Shown: one piece after another, positions 7,553-17,059 of the stretch
Numbering within the stretch: the stretch's first letter is position 1
Layout: the number at the start of each line of letters is the position of its first letter
Source: Bacteroidales bacterium UBA5326
Lineage (GTDB): Bacteria; Bacteroidota; Bacteroidia; Bacteroidales; UBA932
Length of the DNA stretch: 64,000 nucleotides
Direction of reading: 5' to 3'
Assembly (NCBI GenBank): GCA_002408205.1
Contig: DHQY01000014.1
Coordinates: 341,073-405,072 of the forward strand
Translations under genes and position numbers: made by a program
The notes under the pieces: model-generated
What the model saw: the letters and a program-made list of their open reading frames with translations, nothing else
What the model was told of the DNA's origin: nothing
Databases searched by the model: none

Positions 7553-8929
7553 TTAAATATTCACCGCCTGACCCAGGGCCATGGCGGCTGCTTCCATAAT
7601 CCCTTCGCTCATAGTGGGGTGAGGAAAAACAGAATGCATTAAATCTCTGGCCGTGACTTTTTTGTTGAGTAAGGCAACCAAGCCGCCAATCATTTCCGTG
7701 GCATGCGCACCTATCATGTGCGCTCCCAGTAATTCTCCGGAATCTGCCAGAAATATGAGCTTAATAAATCCGTCTCTTTCTCCGGCCGCAGCGGCTTTAC
7801 CAGAGGCTGTGAAAGGGAATTTCCCAATCTTAATATCCAGACCCTTAGCCCTGGCATCCCGCTCACGTAAACCAACAGAAGCAATTTCAGGTGCAGTATA
7901 AATACATCCCGGAATACTTGCATAGTTTACCCGGGATACATTCAGACCGGCTATCTGTTCCACGCAACTGAGTGCCTCGGCAGACGCAACGTGAGCCAGA
8001 GCGGGCGTTCTCAGTACATCGCCAATAGCATAGATTCCGGGCACCGAAGTCATATAACAATCGTCTACAAAAATATAGCCACGGTCCATTTTAACGCCCG
8101 TTTCTTCCAGTCCCAGATCGTTGGTGTTGGGAATAACACCCGCGGCAGACAAGACCACCTCGGCTTCAACAGCCTCGGCCCCTTTTCTGGTCTGTACGTT
8201 CAATATAACCCTGTCGGGATGTTTTTCCGCAGAAACCACATTGGCCCCGGGCATGACTTTCATTCCCAGCTTACGGAACGAACGGCTTAATTGGGCAGCT
8301 ACTTCTTCGTCTTCTGTAGGCACAATTTGCTCCATGTATTCGATAAGAGTGACTTTAGTCCCCATACTGGTGTAGAAATAAGCCATTTCGCTCCCAATGG
8401 CCCCCGAACCGATTATGGCCATGGTAGCGGGTATTTTTTCCGGAATAAGTGCCTGACGGTATCCGATTATTTTCTTCCCGTCAATAGGAGCCATCGGCAA
8501 TGAATTGGAACGGGCGCCGGTGGCAATAATTATCCGGGACGATTCTATCCGGTCTTCTCCCACGGCAACAACACCGGGCGCCGCTATCTTGCCTCTGCCG
8601 GGGATAAGCGTTACGTTATGTTTTTTGAAGAGGTATTCAATGCCTTTTGACATTTGTGCAGAAACGGCACGGCTTCTGGCAACTATTTGTTGTATATCGG
8701 GTTCTATATTCCCTACTGTCTTAATACCGTAAGATTCTGCGTTACGCGCCGTATTAAGCGCATCGGCACTTTTTAAGAGCGCCTTTGTTGGGATACATCC
8801 CCAATTCAGGCAAATACCGCCCAGTTGTGCCCTCTCAATCACTGCTGTCTTAAAACCCAGTTGTGCAGCACGCACGGCTGCCACATATCCGCCCGGACCC
8901 GAGCCAATAATCACTATGTCAAATACCAT
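7553..8929 (-). CDS. lpdA: Dihydrolipoyl dehydrogenase
   Basis: A 458-residue flavoprotein disulfide reductase that reoxidises dihydrolipoamide with NAD+ in 2-oxoacid dehydrogenase or glycine cleavage complexes. FAD-binding GSGPGGYVAAVRAAQLG, the redox disulfide GGICLNWGCIPTK (two Cys four residues apart), the NAD-binding IGSGAIGSEMAYF and the C-terminal HPTMSE with the catalytic His-Glu pair are all present. No E1, E2 or glycine cleavage genes are nearby, so its partner complex is unknown. It is 6 bp downstream of secA. Confidence 0.95.
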   Translation of the reverse strand: MVFDIVIIGSGPGGYVAAVRAAQLGFKTAVIERAQLGGICLNWGCIPTKALLKSADALNTARNAESYGIKTVGNIEPDIQQIVARSRAVSAQMSKGIEYLFKKHNVTLIPGRGKIAAPGVVAVGEDRIESSRIIIATGARSNSLPMAPIDGKKIIGYRQALIPEKIPATMAIIGSGAIGSEMAYFYTSMGTKVTLIEYMEQIVPTEDEEVAAQLSRSFRKLGMKVMPGANVVSAEKHPDRVILNVQTRKGAEAVEAEVVLSAAGVIPNTNDLGLEETGVKMDRGYIFVDDCYMTSVPGIYAIGDVLRTPALAHVASAEALSCVEQIAGLNVSRVNYASIPGCIYTAPEIASVGLRERDARAKGLDIKIGKFPFTASGKAAAAGERDGFIKLIFLADSGELLGAHMIGAHATEMIGGLVALLNKKVTARDLMHSVFPHPTMSEGIMEAAAMALGQAVNI

Positions 8930-8935
8930 AATTTA

Positions 8936-11900
8936 TTATAAATCTTTTCCGTGGCATTGTTTAAACTTTTTCCCGCTTCCACAGGGGCAGGGATCGTTCC
9001 TTCCCACTTGTTTCTCTACGTGCACCGGTGCATTGGAACGGGGCTCTCCCGAACGGTCGAGCAATTCGGGCCGGGAAGCTTTGGTGTTACTCAGGTCGGT
9101 ACGCCTTCGTGCATTCCCGGCATTATCCAGCCGGTCCTGATTCTGACGCAGGGGAACATGCGCTTTTAACAGGAATGCCAGGACTTCACGCGCATTCTTT
9201 TCAAGCATTTCGCTGAAAAGTTTGAAACTTTCAAATTTATAGATCAACAAAGGGTCTTTTTGCTCGTAGGTAGCATTCTGCACAGACTGTTTAAGGTCAT
9301 CCATGTCGCGGAGGTGTTCCTTCCAGTATTCGTCAATAAGTACCAGGTTAATAGTCTTGTTGATAGCCCGCAAGAGTTCTTTACCCTTACTTTCATATGC
9401 TTTCTTCAGATTCACAACCACCTGGTAGATCCGCCTGCCGTCGCCTACGGGAACCACCACGTTCTCGTAAGTAGCGCTTTGTGTTTCATAGATGTTTTTC
9501 ATCACAGGCCAGGCCTGTCCTATGAGCGCCTCTGCCCTGCGGTTGTATACAGACTGAATCTGTCCTGACAAGTCAGCGGAAAGCTCGGAAGGCGATGCTT
9601 TACTAAAAGTCTTCTCGTCAAAGCCGGGTTCAATGGAAATCTGCCTGATAAGCTCGTAACTGAAATCTTCGAAGTCTGTACCCGACATACTTTGGGTGAA
9701 CGTTTCGGCATAATCGGCCATCATATTGGCAACGTCCACATCTACGCGTTCTCCGTACAATGCGTTGCGCCGTCGTGTATAAATCACTTCGCGCTGGGAA
9801 TTCATTACGTCGTCATATTCCAGCAGACGCTTACGAATGCCAAAGTTATTCTCTTCCACTTTTTTCTGCGCACGCTCAATGGAACTGGAAAGCATGGAGT
9901 GTTGCAGCACTTCTCCCTCCTTCATGCCCATTTTATCTACAATGGAGGCAATGCGGCCGCTTCCGAACAGACGCATGAGGTCGTCTTCGAGAGAAACAAA
10001 GAAGACAGAAGATCCCGGGTCTCCCTGACGTCCGGCACGACCGCGCAACTGGCGGTCCACACGACGGCTGTCATGACGCTCGGTACCTACAATGGCCAAG
10101 CCTCCGGCTTCTTTTACGCCCAGCCCCAATTTGATGTCGGTACCACGACCTGCCATGTTGGTGGCAATGGTCACTGCACCTGCCTGACCGGCTTCGGCAA
10201 CGATCTCGGCCTCACGGGCATGCTGTTTGGCGTTCAATACATTATGCTTAATACCGCGCATTTTGAGCATTCGGCTTAAGAGTTCGGACACTTCTACAGA
10301 CGTAGTACCCACCAGTACGGGCCGTCCTTTTTTGGTCAATTCGATGATCTTATCAATCACAGCGTTGAATTTTTCCCGCTTGGTCTTATATATCAGATCG
10401 TCTTCGTCAATCCGGATCACGGGACGGTTGGTGGGGATCACCACCACATCCAATTTGTATATAGACCAGAATTCACCCGCTTCGGTTTCTGCCGTACCGG
10501 TCATACCGGCCAGCTTATGGTACATCCTGAAATAATTCTGCAACGTAATAGTGGCAAACGTCTGTGTGGCCGCTTCTACTTTCACTTTTTCCTTAGCCTC
10601 TATGGCCTGGTGCAGTCCGTCTGAATAACGGCGGCCTTCCAGGACACGGCCGGTCTGTTCGTCCACAATCTTTATTTTATTGTCCACCACAATATACTCG
10701 ACATCCTTTTCGAACATTGCATAAGCTTTCAGCAACTGGTGCACTGTATGTACTCTTTCGGATTTAACGGCATATTCGCTCAACAGCGCATCTTTGGCTA
10801 CTGCTTTGGCTTCGGGCGACAAATTTTTCTTTTCCAGTTCGGAGATCTCGGTCCCCATATCGGGAAGGATAAAGAAAGAAGGCTCGCTTATCTTTTTTGC
10901 AATAAGGTCATGCCCCTTCTCGGTCAGGTCAACGGATTTCTGTTGTTCTTCAATCACAAAGTACAGGTCGTCTGTGACCAGGTGCATCTGCTTGTTGTTG
11001 TCCTGCATGTAAAAATTCTCTGTCTTCTGCAGTAACTGTTTGATACCCTGTTCGCTCAGGTATTTGATAAGTGGAGTGTATTTAGGCAGTCCCTTGAATG
11101 CACGGAGCAGGATCTTACCGCCGTTTTCCTCGTCTCCTTCTGTGATCAGCTTGCGGGCATCTGCCAGTAGCTGCTGCACCAGCGAACGCTGAGCCATGTA
11201 GAGTTGTTCCACAATAGGTCTGAAGTCATTGAACTGTTGATCTTCTCCACGGGGAACGGGTCCGGAAATGATAAGCGGAGTACGGGCATCGTCAATTAAT
11301 ACAGAGTCCACCTCGTCCACAATGGCGTAATGGTGTTTTCTCTGGACCAGGTCCTCGCGGTTAACGGCCATGTTGTCCCGAAGGTAGTCGAAGCCGAATT
11401 CATTGTTGGTCCCGAATGTGATGTCTGCCTGGTAGGCCCGCTTGCGTTCCTCTGAATTGGGCTGATGTTTATCAATACAATCCACCTTAAGCCCGTGGAA
11501 TTCATAAAGCGGCCCCATCCATTCGGAGTCACGTTTGGACAGGTAATCGTTGACGGTTACTACATGCACACCCTTGCCGGCCAGTGCATTCAGAAATACC
11601 GGCAATGTGGCAACAAGTGTTTTTCCTTCACCGGTGGCCATCTCGGCAATCTTTCCCTGATGAAGCACCACGCCTCCTATTAACTGTACATCGTAATGTA
11701 CCATGTCCCAGGTAATCATATTTCCCCCGGCCATCCAGGAATTCTGCCAGACGGCCTTATCTCCCTCAATGGCTATATGGTCTCTTTTTGCAGAGAGATT
11801 ACGATCATAATCGGTGGCCGTTACCGTGACGGTTTTGTTCTCCTGAAACCGGCGGGCGGTAGATTTCATTATGGCAAAAGCCTGAGGAAGTACTTTGTTA

Positions 11901-12217
11901 AGCACTTCCTCTATCTTTTCATCTATCTTTTTGGAAAGTTTGTCCACATCGGTGGCCAAAACCTCTTTTTTATCCACCTCAATTTCAACATCTTCCAGTT
12001 GCGCTCTTAGCGAAGCCTTATGTTTTTCCTCCTCCGCTATGTAGGCGGCAATCTCTTCTTTGATTTTACGGCTTTCGGCACGAAGCGCATCATTGTCGAG
12101 CGAATCTATACGTTCATATTCTTTTTTAATCTTTTCAACATAAGGATTTAACTCTTTCAAGTCCCTGTCGGCTTTGGAACCGAAAATCTTCCCTATTACG
12201 TTTATTATTGAGGCCAT
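8936..12217 (-). CDS. secA: Preprotein translocase ATPase SecA
   Basis: SecA drives secretory proteins through SecYEG with ATP. It has Walker A (MATGEGKTLVATLP), the DEVDSVLIDDAR motif, helicase-type motifs GTTSVEVSE and GRAGRQGDPG, and a C-terminal zinc-binding tail (NDPCPCGSGKKFKQCHG) that contacts SecB or ribosomes. At 1093 residues it is about 190 longer than E. coli SecA; the extra length includes an insertion after the DEAD-type motif (around residues 325-460), a usual Bacteroidota trait. It starts an operon with lpd and mgsA, with a -7 element 36 bp upstream. Confidence 0.98.
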   Translation of the reverse strand: MASIINVIGKIFGSKADRDLKELNPYVEKIKKEYERIDSLDNDALRAESRKIKEEIAAYIAEEEKHKASLRAQLEDVEIEVDKKEVLATDVDKLSKKIDEKIEEVLNKVLPQAFAIMKSTARRFQENKTVTVTATDYDRNLSAKRDHIAIEGDKAVWQNSWMAGGNMITWDMVHYDVQLIGGVVLHQGKIAEMATGEGKTLVATLPVFLNALAGKGVHVVTVNDYLSKRDSEWMGPLYEFHGLKVDCIDKHQPNSEERKRAYQADITFGTNNEFGFDYLRDNMAVNREDLVQRKHHYAIVDEVDSVLIDDARTPLIISGPVPRGEDQQFNDFRPIVEQLYMAQRSLVQQLLADARKLITEGDEENGGKILLRAFKGLPKYTPLIKYLSEQGIKQLLQKTENFYMQDNNKQMHLVTDDLYFVIEEQQKSVDLTEKGHDLIAKKISEPSFFILPDMGTEISELEKKNLSPEAKAVAKDALLSEYAVKSERVHTVHQLLKAYAMFEKDVEYIVVDNKIKIVDEQTGRVLEGRRYSDGLHQAIEAKEKVKVEAATQTFATITLQNYFRMYHKLAGMTGTAETEAGEFWSIYKLDVVVIPTNRPVIRIDEDDLIYKTKREKFNAVIDKIIELTKKGRPVLVGTTSVEVSELLSRMLKMRGIKHNVLNAKQHAREAEIVAEAGQAGAVTIATNMAGRGTDIKLGLGVKEAGGLAIVGTERHDSRRVDRQLRGRAGRQGDPGSSVFFVSLEDDLMRLFGSGRIASIVDKMGMKEGEVLQHSMLSSSIERAQKKVEENNFGIRKRLLEYDDVMNSQREVIYTRRRNALYGERVDVDVANMMADYAETFTQSMSGTDFEDFSYELIRQISIEPGFDEKTFSKASPSELSADLSGQIQSVYNRRAEALIGQAWPVMKNIYETQSATYENVVVPVGDGRRIYQVVVNLKKAYESKGKELLRAINKTINLVLIDEYWKEHLRDMDDLKQSVQNATYEQKDPLLIYKFESFKLFSEMLEKNAREVLAFLLKAHVPLRQNQDRLDNAGNARRRTDLSNTKASRPELLDRSGEPRSNAPVHVEKQVGRNDPCPCGSGKKFKQCHGKDL

Positions 12218-12252
12218 ATTTGCAGTTTTTCGATAATTCTTCTTATAACCTG

Positions 12253-12260
12253 CAAATGTA
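12253..12260 (-). promoter_or_regulatory. -7 element for secA
   Basis: TACATTTG on the minus strand matches TAnnTTTG 35 nt upstream of the secA ATG; no clear -33 box. Confidence 0.45.
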
Positions 12261-12284
12261 CATTATTCTTCTCAATTATTCGCT

Positions 12285-13499
12285 TTATCTGCACCAACCC
12301 GCGGTCCAGTCATTCCCCGATGGCACCGCACCTTTATAATCTGCAGCCGTAAAGAACGGATCGACGGCATTCATATTTTTACCGCCCGAAACCGTTCCTA
12401 CATAAGCGGACGTAAACGAAAAGGTCTTGTTTATTCCGTTATTGGCATTGGAGGTAAACAGATCCTGAGAATAGATACCCGCGGCGGCAGATACTCCGCC
12501 GGCGAGGAAGATATGATCAAGAACTGAGGTACCGTTTGCCAGTGCCGTTTCTGTCTCTGTAGTCTCAGTGGTAAGGCAGTTGGGTTTCCCCGTAACCAGG
12601 GCATTATATATCCCCACCCGGGTGCCTGCTCTTAAACGAATCCCGCGTTTATTTACTGAAGAACCGTTTCCGCACAGTGTCAGATTCGCCAATATCGGAG
12701 AAGAAACAGGTGCAGCGGTAAAATCTTTACTGTTATTATCGGCTTCAATCAGACAGTCGCACTCGTAGCCTATAACAGCCTCGCTCCCCTGAATTGCTAC
12801 CAGGAATTGTCCTTTTCCGCACCAGCCTTCAGTCCAGTCGAACGAATCGTCACTATTGTCGGTTGCCACCAGGTATTTCACATTTACCGTACCGCCAAAC
12901 CATTCAAAACCGTCGTCAGAACCCTTGTACGACTGCAGATGATCCACCACGGTCCCGTTACCGACTCCATAGAAAGTAAATCCGTTAGCCTCTTTTTCTT
13001 CGCTGAATGCATACCCGGTATATTCCAACCGAATATAGCTTAACATCCCTGAGTTATCGGCCGTATTACTGCCGCCGTAAAGGGCATCGCCAATTTCAGA
13101 TTTCGAGGTGGTTCCCGTTACGTTAATGGGAGCAAGACCGCAGATGTGTACCCCGCCCCAGGCTCCCGCTTCTTTCCTTTCCGAGGTCATGACAACAGGA
13201 TTTGTGGCCGTTCCGCGGGCATCAATCTTACCGCCCTGTTCTACAAGGATATAATCTACCACATCGTCGTCTTTGGCCACAATGATGACTCCCGGCTCAA
13301 TAGTAAGGGTTACCCCCGGTTTAACATGAACTCCACCGGACAGGTTGTAGGACATTCCGCTTTTAAGCGTTCTGTCGGTCGTCAGCTCGCCGGAAAGATC
13401 CGTAGATTCTTCTTCGGGTTCGGGTTCTTTTTCACAGGAGACTGCCAATATCAGTATCCCTAAAGCCATTACGGCCATTTTCCAATTCATTTTTTTCAT
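12285..13499 (-). CDS. Beta-helix lipoprotein partnered with a TonB receptor
   Basis: A 404-residue lipoprotein: signal sequence with lipobox LAVSC, then an acidic linker (EKEPEPEEES), then a repetitive beta-rich body of the right-handed beta-helix type (VKPGVTLTIEPGVII, YILVEQGGKIDARGTATNPVVM). Asp-rich SYKGSDDGFEWFGG and DNSDDSFDWTEGW segments could bind metal or phosphate ligands; this is inference. I start at ATG 13499, not at the TTG two codons earlier. It lies 19 bp after the TonB receptor gene on the same strand and so probably shares its promoter and Pho-box-like array. Likely a surface substrate-binding or processing partner of the receptor; substrate unknown, phosphate or organophosphate favoured from context. 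Confidence 0.75.
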   Translation of the reverse strand: MKKMNWKMAVMALGILILAVSCEKEPEPEEESTDLSGELTTDRTLKSGMSYNLSGGVHVKPGVTLTIEPGVIIVAKDDDVVDYILVEQGGKIDARGTATNPVVMTSERKEAGAWGGVHICGLAPINVTGTTSKSEIGDALYGGSNTADNSGMLSYIRLEYTGYAFSEEKEANGFTFYGVGNGTVVDHLQSYKGSDDGFEWFGGTVNVKYLVATDNSDDSFDWTEGWCGKGQFLVAIQGSEAVIGYECDCLIEADNNSKDFTAAPVSSPILANLTLCGNGSSVNKRGIRLRAGTRVGIYNALVTGKPNCLTTETTETETALANGTSVLDHIFLAGGVSAAAGIYSQDLFTSNANNGINKTFSFTSAYVGTVSGGKNMNAVDPFFTAADYKGAVPSGNDWTAGWCR

Positions 13500-13518
13500 T
13501 TTCAATTAATTTGTTGAT

Positions 13519-16209
13519 TTAAAGTGTATAAGTAAATCCTATCTGAAGGGAAACCCCAGCCCTGTACGATTCTACTGTCACAACCTCTCCTGTTGTTTTG
13601 ACCTGTTGCGTGAATAGCACCTTACTGTCCAGGATATTTTTAACTGACAATCTGAGATTCCAGCGATTCCCGGCCTGGTAACTACTCACAAAATCAAGCG
13701 TATGAAGAGGTTGTTGCATAATATTCCCCATCCCGTAGATCCCCACGGCGTGAATGCGGGGTCCCTGAAGATTATAAAGCATGGTACATGTCACCTGGTC
13801 TTCTGTGCCTGTCTTCCATCCGTACATAATATCGGCGTTCACCAAGTACGGCGAAGCCCCCTGTAAGGCCCGGCGGGAATCGGTATACACACCACCGCCT
13901 TCGGGCAATATTACATTGGTATACATATACGAAGCGTTCAAGCCTATCCGGAGGCCCGGCACAATTGTTTTTCTTATCTCCGCTTCCACTCCTGCCGCCA
14001 TCCCTTCTTCTGCATTGCGGAATGAATGGACCGCCGATCCTCCCGAGGATTCCTGGACCCGCTCTATGGGGTTCTCCAGCCACTTGTAATAGAGGGCAGC
14101 CGAGAACAGATTGTCCTGTGTGCCATAATATTCGTAACGCAGATCGGCGTTAATATTATAGCCGTTCTGCAGTGCTTCGTTGCCTCTTAATTCGGCACTT
14201 CCATACGATTCTTTATAAAGGAATGGCGCCATTTCCACGAACAGGGGCCGGGTAACGGTACGCGAAAAGGCAAATCGTGCCGAATGTTTTTCACGGAATG
14301 AATATTTAAGATTCAGAGCAGGGAACAGATCGTGACCGGACAGAACGGATCGTTTCTCAACCGAAGCGTCATTCCAGTAACGGACCCATTGTGCGGAAGG
14401 TTCATAACGCAACCCAAGGTTGACGTTAAAGTTTCTGAAAAGAAGAAAGTCGGTTTGCACATATATTCCTCCCATACGATGACCGGCATAATAATGAGAT
14501 TTGGGCTGAGCGTCTTTAATTATCTGAATGGTTCCGTCGGCAATATTTGCTGTATTAAGCCAAAAGTCTGTTTCATAGATATCGGTAATTTCAGGATTCA
14601 GATTGTTTAGATTATAATAAAACCGGATCGATGAATAGCTCCGTAATTTGTTCTTATAAGAAGCTCCAAACCTTATCGATCCCTTTTCCCCCATTTTGTA
14701 TACGGCATAAAGTTCTGCCACGGCTTCCCTTTCTTCCAATTCTCCAAAATAACGCATGGTTTCCTGGCGATTCAATTTAAAAAGAGACAGCTTGCGGTCG
14801 TCTTCACGATACATCACCTGCCTGCGGTCCGGCTCGTAACTTCCCGTTATTCCGTAAGAAAGGTTAACATTCAATGTCCAACGGTCTCCGGCAGAATAAC
14901 CGTAGGCAAGTTGATTGTTCAATAAGCTATAAGCATGGAAAACACTGTTGCTCCCAATCAGATGGATACCTTCCGAGTCGTATCCTTCCCTTCTTTTGTA
15001 ATTATCCACCGCATTGCGGGCGTATAAAAACGTATAGCTGAAATGGTGGAATGAACCCAGATCGTAAGCCAGATGCATAAGTCCCGCCATATCTGAATTC
15101 GTGGAATAACTGTTGTAGTTAAACTCATTGAGAACCGTTCCCTGTGCATTTATAGTTGAGATATAAGCATCTTTCTGTATTTCATTGTCGTAATCTACGC
15201 TCAGTGAAACAAGCATTCCCAGCCGGTTTTGGCCTTTTTCCCATGATTTTCCAAAACCTATAGCCCCGTTTATACCCGGCCATAATGTTCTTTTTGTAAC
15301 GGAGAATGAGGTTCCAAAGGGGTCATGATTTTTTATATAGGATGAAAACTCATTTGAAGTCATATCTTTTACATTGAGCGGCAGATTGCGGGTAAAAAAG
15401 ATTTCGTTTTTTTTATCGCTTTCAAAGAAGCCGGAAAACAAAGCCCGGGAGTTACCGCCTGTTCCTATGTTTAAAGAAAAAAAATCGTCTCCCGTATGTT
15501 CTTTCAGGCCAATATCAATATGAGCACCCGAATAATCTGCATAAGCACTCACATTGTATACCTTGTTCACAGTTATATTCCTTATCAGACGCGAGGGAAA
15601 AAGATCCAGGGGAATAAGTTTGTTATCTGGGTTCGGCGAGGCTACAGGCAGTCCGTTCAGCGTGGTGGAACTGTATCTGTCTCCAAGGCCCCGCACAAAG
15701 AGCTGGCCTGTTTCGGCAAGTGAAATCCCTGCAATCTTTTTTACTCCCTCGGCCACCGAAGAAATCCCTTTTCTGCTCATTTCCCTTGCTCCAATATTTT
15801 CGACAGCAGCAGAAGACAGTCGCCTTTCCGTCAACAGACTCTTTTCGGTTTCCAGGTCCCTTCGTGCTATAATGTACACTTCTCCAACGGACAACTCCTC
15901 CGATTGGAGCTGCATGTCTACTTTTATCGCTCCCGGTTCTCCCGAAACAACCATAGGTCCGGTTACGGCCGTTTTATATGATATATACCTGAATTCCAAA
16001 GTATATACACCTTCATTCAAAGGAAGTTCATAAAAACCGCTGTTATCTGTTACCGAGCCGGTGCCGGTACCCGAGACCATCACGTACACTCCGGGTAAAG
16101 GTTCCGAGGCCGTTTTATCGGTGACCGTACCGCTTATTATCGTTTGAGCCTGTAACAATCCGGAGTATGCCGTGAATAAAAGGATTAATAATCTTGTTCT
16201 TCTTCTCAT
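13519..16209 (-). CDS. TonB-dependent outer membrane receptor with CarboxypepD_reg domain
   Basis: The protein (896 residues from ATG 16209) has a signal peptide (MRRRTRLLILLFTAYSGLLQAQ), a carboxypeptidase-regulatory-like domain (ISGTVTDKTASEPLPGVYV), a plug domain (VRGLGDRYSSTTLNGLPV) and a long beta-barrel ending in an aromatic-containing strand (LQIGFTYTL). It imports a substrate across the outer membrane using TonB energy. An ATG 14 codons upstream is open but would put 14 non-hydrophobic residues before the signal peptide. It is divergent from a PhoB/PhoR-like pair, with a Pho-box-like array between, which suggests use in phosphate scavenging. Confidence 0.9.
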   Translation of the reverse strand: MRRRTRLLILLFTAYSGLLQAQTIISGTVTDKTASEPLPGVYVMVSGTGTGSVTDNSGFYELPLNEGVYTLEFRYISYKTAVTGPMVVSGEPGAIKVDMQLQSEELSVGEVYIIARRDLETEKSLLTERRLSSAAVENIGAREMSRKGISSVAEGVKKIAGISLAETGQLFVRGLGDRYSSTTLNGLPVASPNPDNKLIPLDLFPSRLIRNITVNKVYNVSAYADYSGAHIDIGLKEHTGDDFFSLNIGTGGNSRALFSGFFESDKKNEIFFTRNLPLNVKDMTSNEFSSYIKNHDPFGTSFSVTKRTLWPGINGAIGFGKSWEKGQNRLGMLVSLSVDYDNEIQKDAYISTINAQGTVLNEFNYNSYSTNSDMAGLMHLAYDLGSFHHFSYTFLYARNAVDNYKRREGYDSEGIHLIGSNSVFHAYSLLNNQLAYGYSAGDRWTLNVNLSYGITGSYEPDRRQVMYREDDRKLSLFKLNRQETMRYFGELEEREAVAELYAVYKMGEKGSIRFGASYKNKLRSYSSIRFYYNLNNLNPEITDIYETDFWLNTANIADGTIQIIKDAQPKSHYYAGHRMGGIYVQTDFLLFRNFNVNLGLRYEPSAQWVRYWNDASVEKRSVLSGHDLFPALNLKYSFREKHSARFAFSRTVTRPLFVEMAPFLYKESYGSAELRGNEALQNGYNINADLRYEYYGTQDNLFSAALYYKWLENPIERVQESSGGSAVHSFRNAEEGMAAGVEAEIRKTIVPGLRIGLNASYMYTNVILPEGGGVYTDSRRALQGASPYLVNADIMYGWKTGTEDQVTCTMLYNLQGPRIHAVGIYGMGNIMQQPLHTLDFVSSYQAGNRWNLRLSVKNILDSKVLFTQQVKTTGEVVTVESYRAGVSLQIGFTYTL

Positions 16210-16233
16210 TTGCTTTTCTTCATAAATCTGATG

Positions 16234-16241
16234 CAAAGGTG
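16234..16241 (-). promoter_or_regulatory. Weak -7 element of the TonB receptor operon
   Basis: CACCTTTG on the minus strand deviates from TAnnTTTG at the first base. It lies 24 nt before the ATG at 16209 and about 10 bp downstream of the Pho-box-like array, the geometry expected if an activator replaces the -33 contact. Confidence 0.35.
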
Positions 16242-16250
16242 ACGGCACCA

Positions 16251-16316
16251 TGTTACAACACCCATACAGTCACTTTACATTTCAGTTAAAAAACGCTTAC
16301 ACGGAATGTAACAATG
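16251..16316. promoter_or_regulatory. Pho-box-like array: six 11-bp units with TTACA core
   Basis: Direct repeats recur every 11 bp: TTACA at 16253, ATACA at 16264, TTACA at 16275, TTAAA at 16286, TTACA at 16297 and GTAAC at 16308. The 11-bp period is that of the known E. coli Pho box (7-bp half-sites with 4-bp spacers) bound in tandem by PhoB dimers. The array fills the space between the -7 of the TonB receptor operon and the -33 of the PhoB-like regulator gene, so it could activate both. Confidence 0.7.
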
Positions 16317-16345
16317 TTTGCTTAAGGCATAAACAATTATCTTTG
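16317..16345 (+). promoter_or_regulatory. Promoter of the PhoB-like regulator gene
   Basis: TTTG (16317-16320), 17 nt, then TATCTTTG (16338-16345), a perfect Bacteroidota -7. Transcription would start near 16352, which excludes the upstream ATG at 16250 as start codon and leaves TTG at 16367. Confidence 0.65.
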
Positions 16346-16366
16346 TGCCAAATAAAACTGAACATT

Positions 16367-17059
16367 TTGGAAAAGGAAGATATCAGGATTCTTGTTGTCG
16401 ATGACGAGGAGTCGCTTTGTGAAATATTACAGTTTAACCTCGAAGTGGAAGGGTACACGGTAGATGTAGCTTATAGTGCCGAACAGGCAATTACACTTGA
16501 CCTGTCGGGATACTCTCTTATTCTTCTGGATGTCATGATGGGACCCATGAGTGGATTCCGGATGGCCCAGCTGATGAAAAAAGACGAGAAGACGGCATCC
16601 ATCCCCATCATTTTCTGTACGGCCAAGGATACCGAAGACGACACGGTTGCCGGCTTAAACCTGGGCGCCGATGACTATATTTCCAAACCCTTTTCTATCA
16701 GGGAAGTCATTGCCCGTGTCAAAAGTGTATTGCGCAGAACAGAATCGGTGCTTCATCCTGAGAGCCAGCAATTGCTCAATTATAAAGGCTTAACCATGAA
16801 CCTTTCAAAAAAGAGCTGCTCCGTTGAGGGACTGGAAATTCCTCTTACTAAAAAAGAATTTGAGATCCTTGCGTTATTATTGAAGCATAAAGGCAAAATT
16901 TTTTCTCGTGAAGAGATCCTCAGTCAGGTATGGAGCGACGAAGTGATTGTGCTGGACAGGACCATAGACGTAAATATTACCCGCTTACGTAAAAAAATCG
17001 GGGTATACGGAGATCATATTGTCACACGTCTGGGCTATGGATACGGGTTTGAAGTATAA
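16367..17059 (+). CDS. PhoB-like response regulator, OmpR family
   Basis: A two-component regulator of 230 residues from TTG 16367. The receiver domain has the acidic pocket VVDDEE, the phosphoacceptor in LLDVMMG and the conserved Lys in YISKPF; the C-terminal winged helix has KEFEILALLLKHKGKIFSREEIL and DRTIDVNITRLRKKIG. An ATG at 16250 is in frame, but the 39 extra residues have no family counterpart and that ATG lies upstream of the apparent promoter and inside the Pho-box-like array, so I use TTG. It is followed by, and overlaps, a PhoR-like kinase gene. PhoB identity rests on domain type, kinase partner and upstream array; PhoP-type regulators for other signals remain possible. Confidence 0.85.
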   Translation: MEKEDIRILVVDDEESLCEILQFNLEVEGYTVDVAYSAEQAITLDLSGYSLILLDVMMGPMSGFRMAQLMKKDEKTASIPIIFCTAKDTEDDTVAGLNLGADDYISKPFSIREVIARVKSVLRRTESVLHPESQQLLNYKGLTMNLSKKSCSVEGLEIPLTKKEFEILALLLKHKGKIFSREEILSQVWSDEVIVLDRTIDVNITRLRKKIGVYGDHIVTRLGYGYGFEV

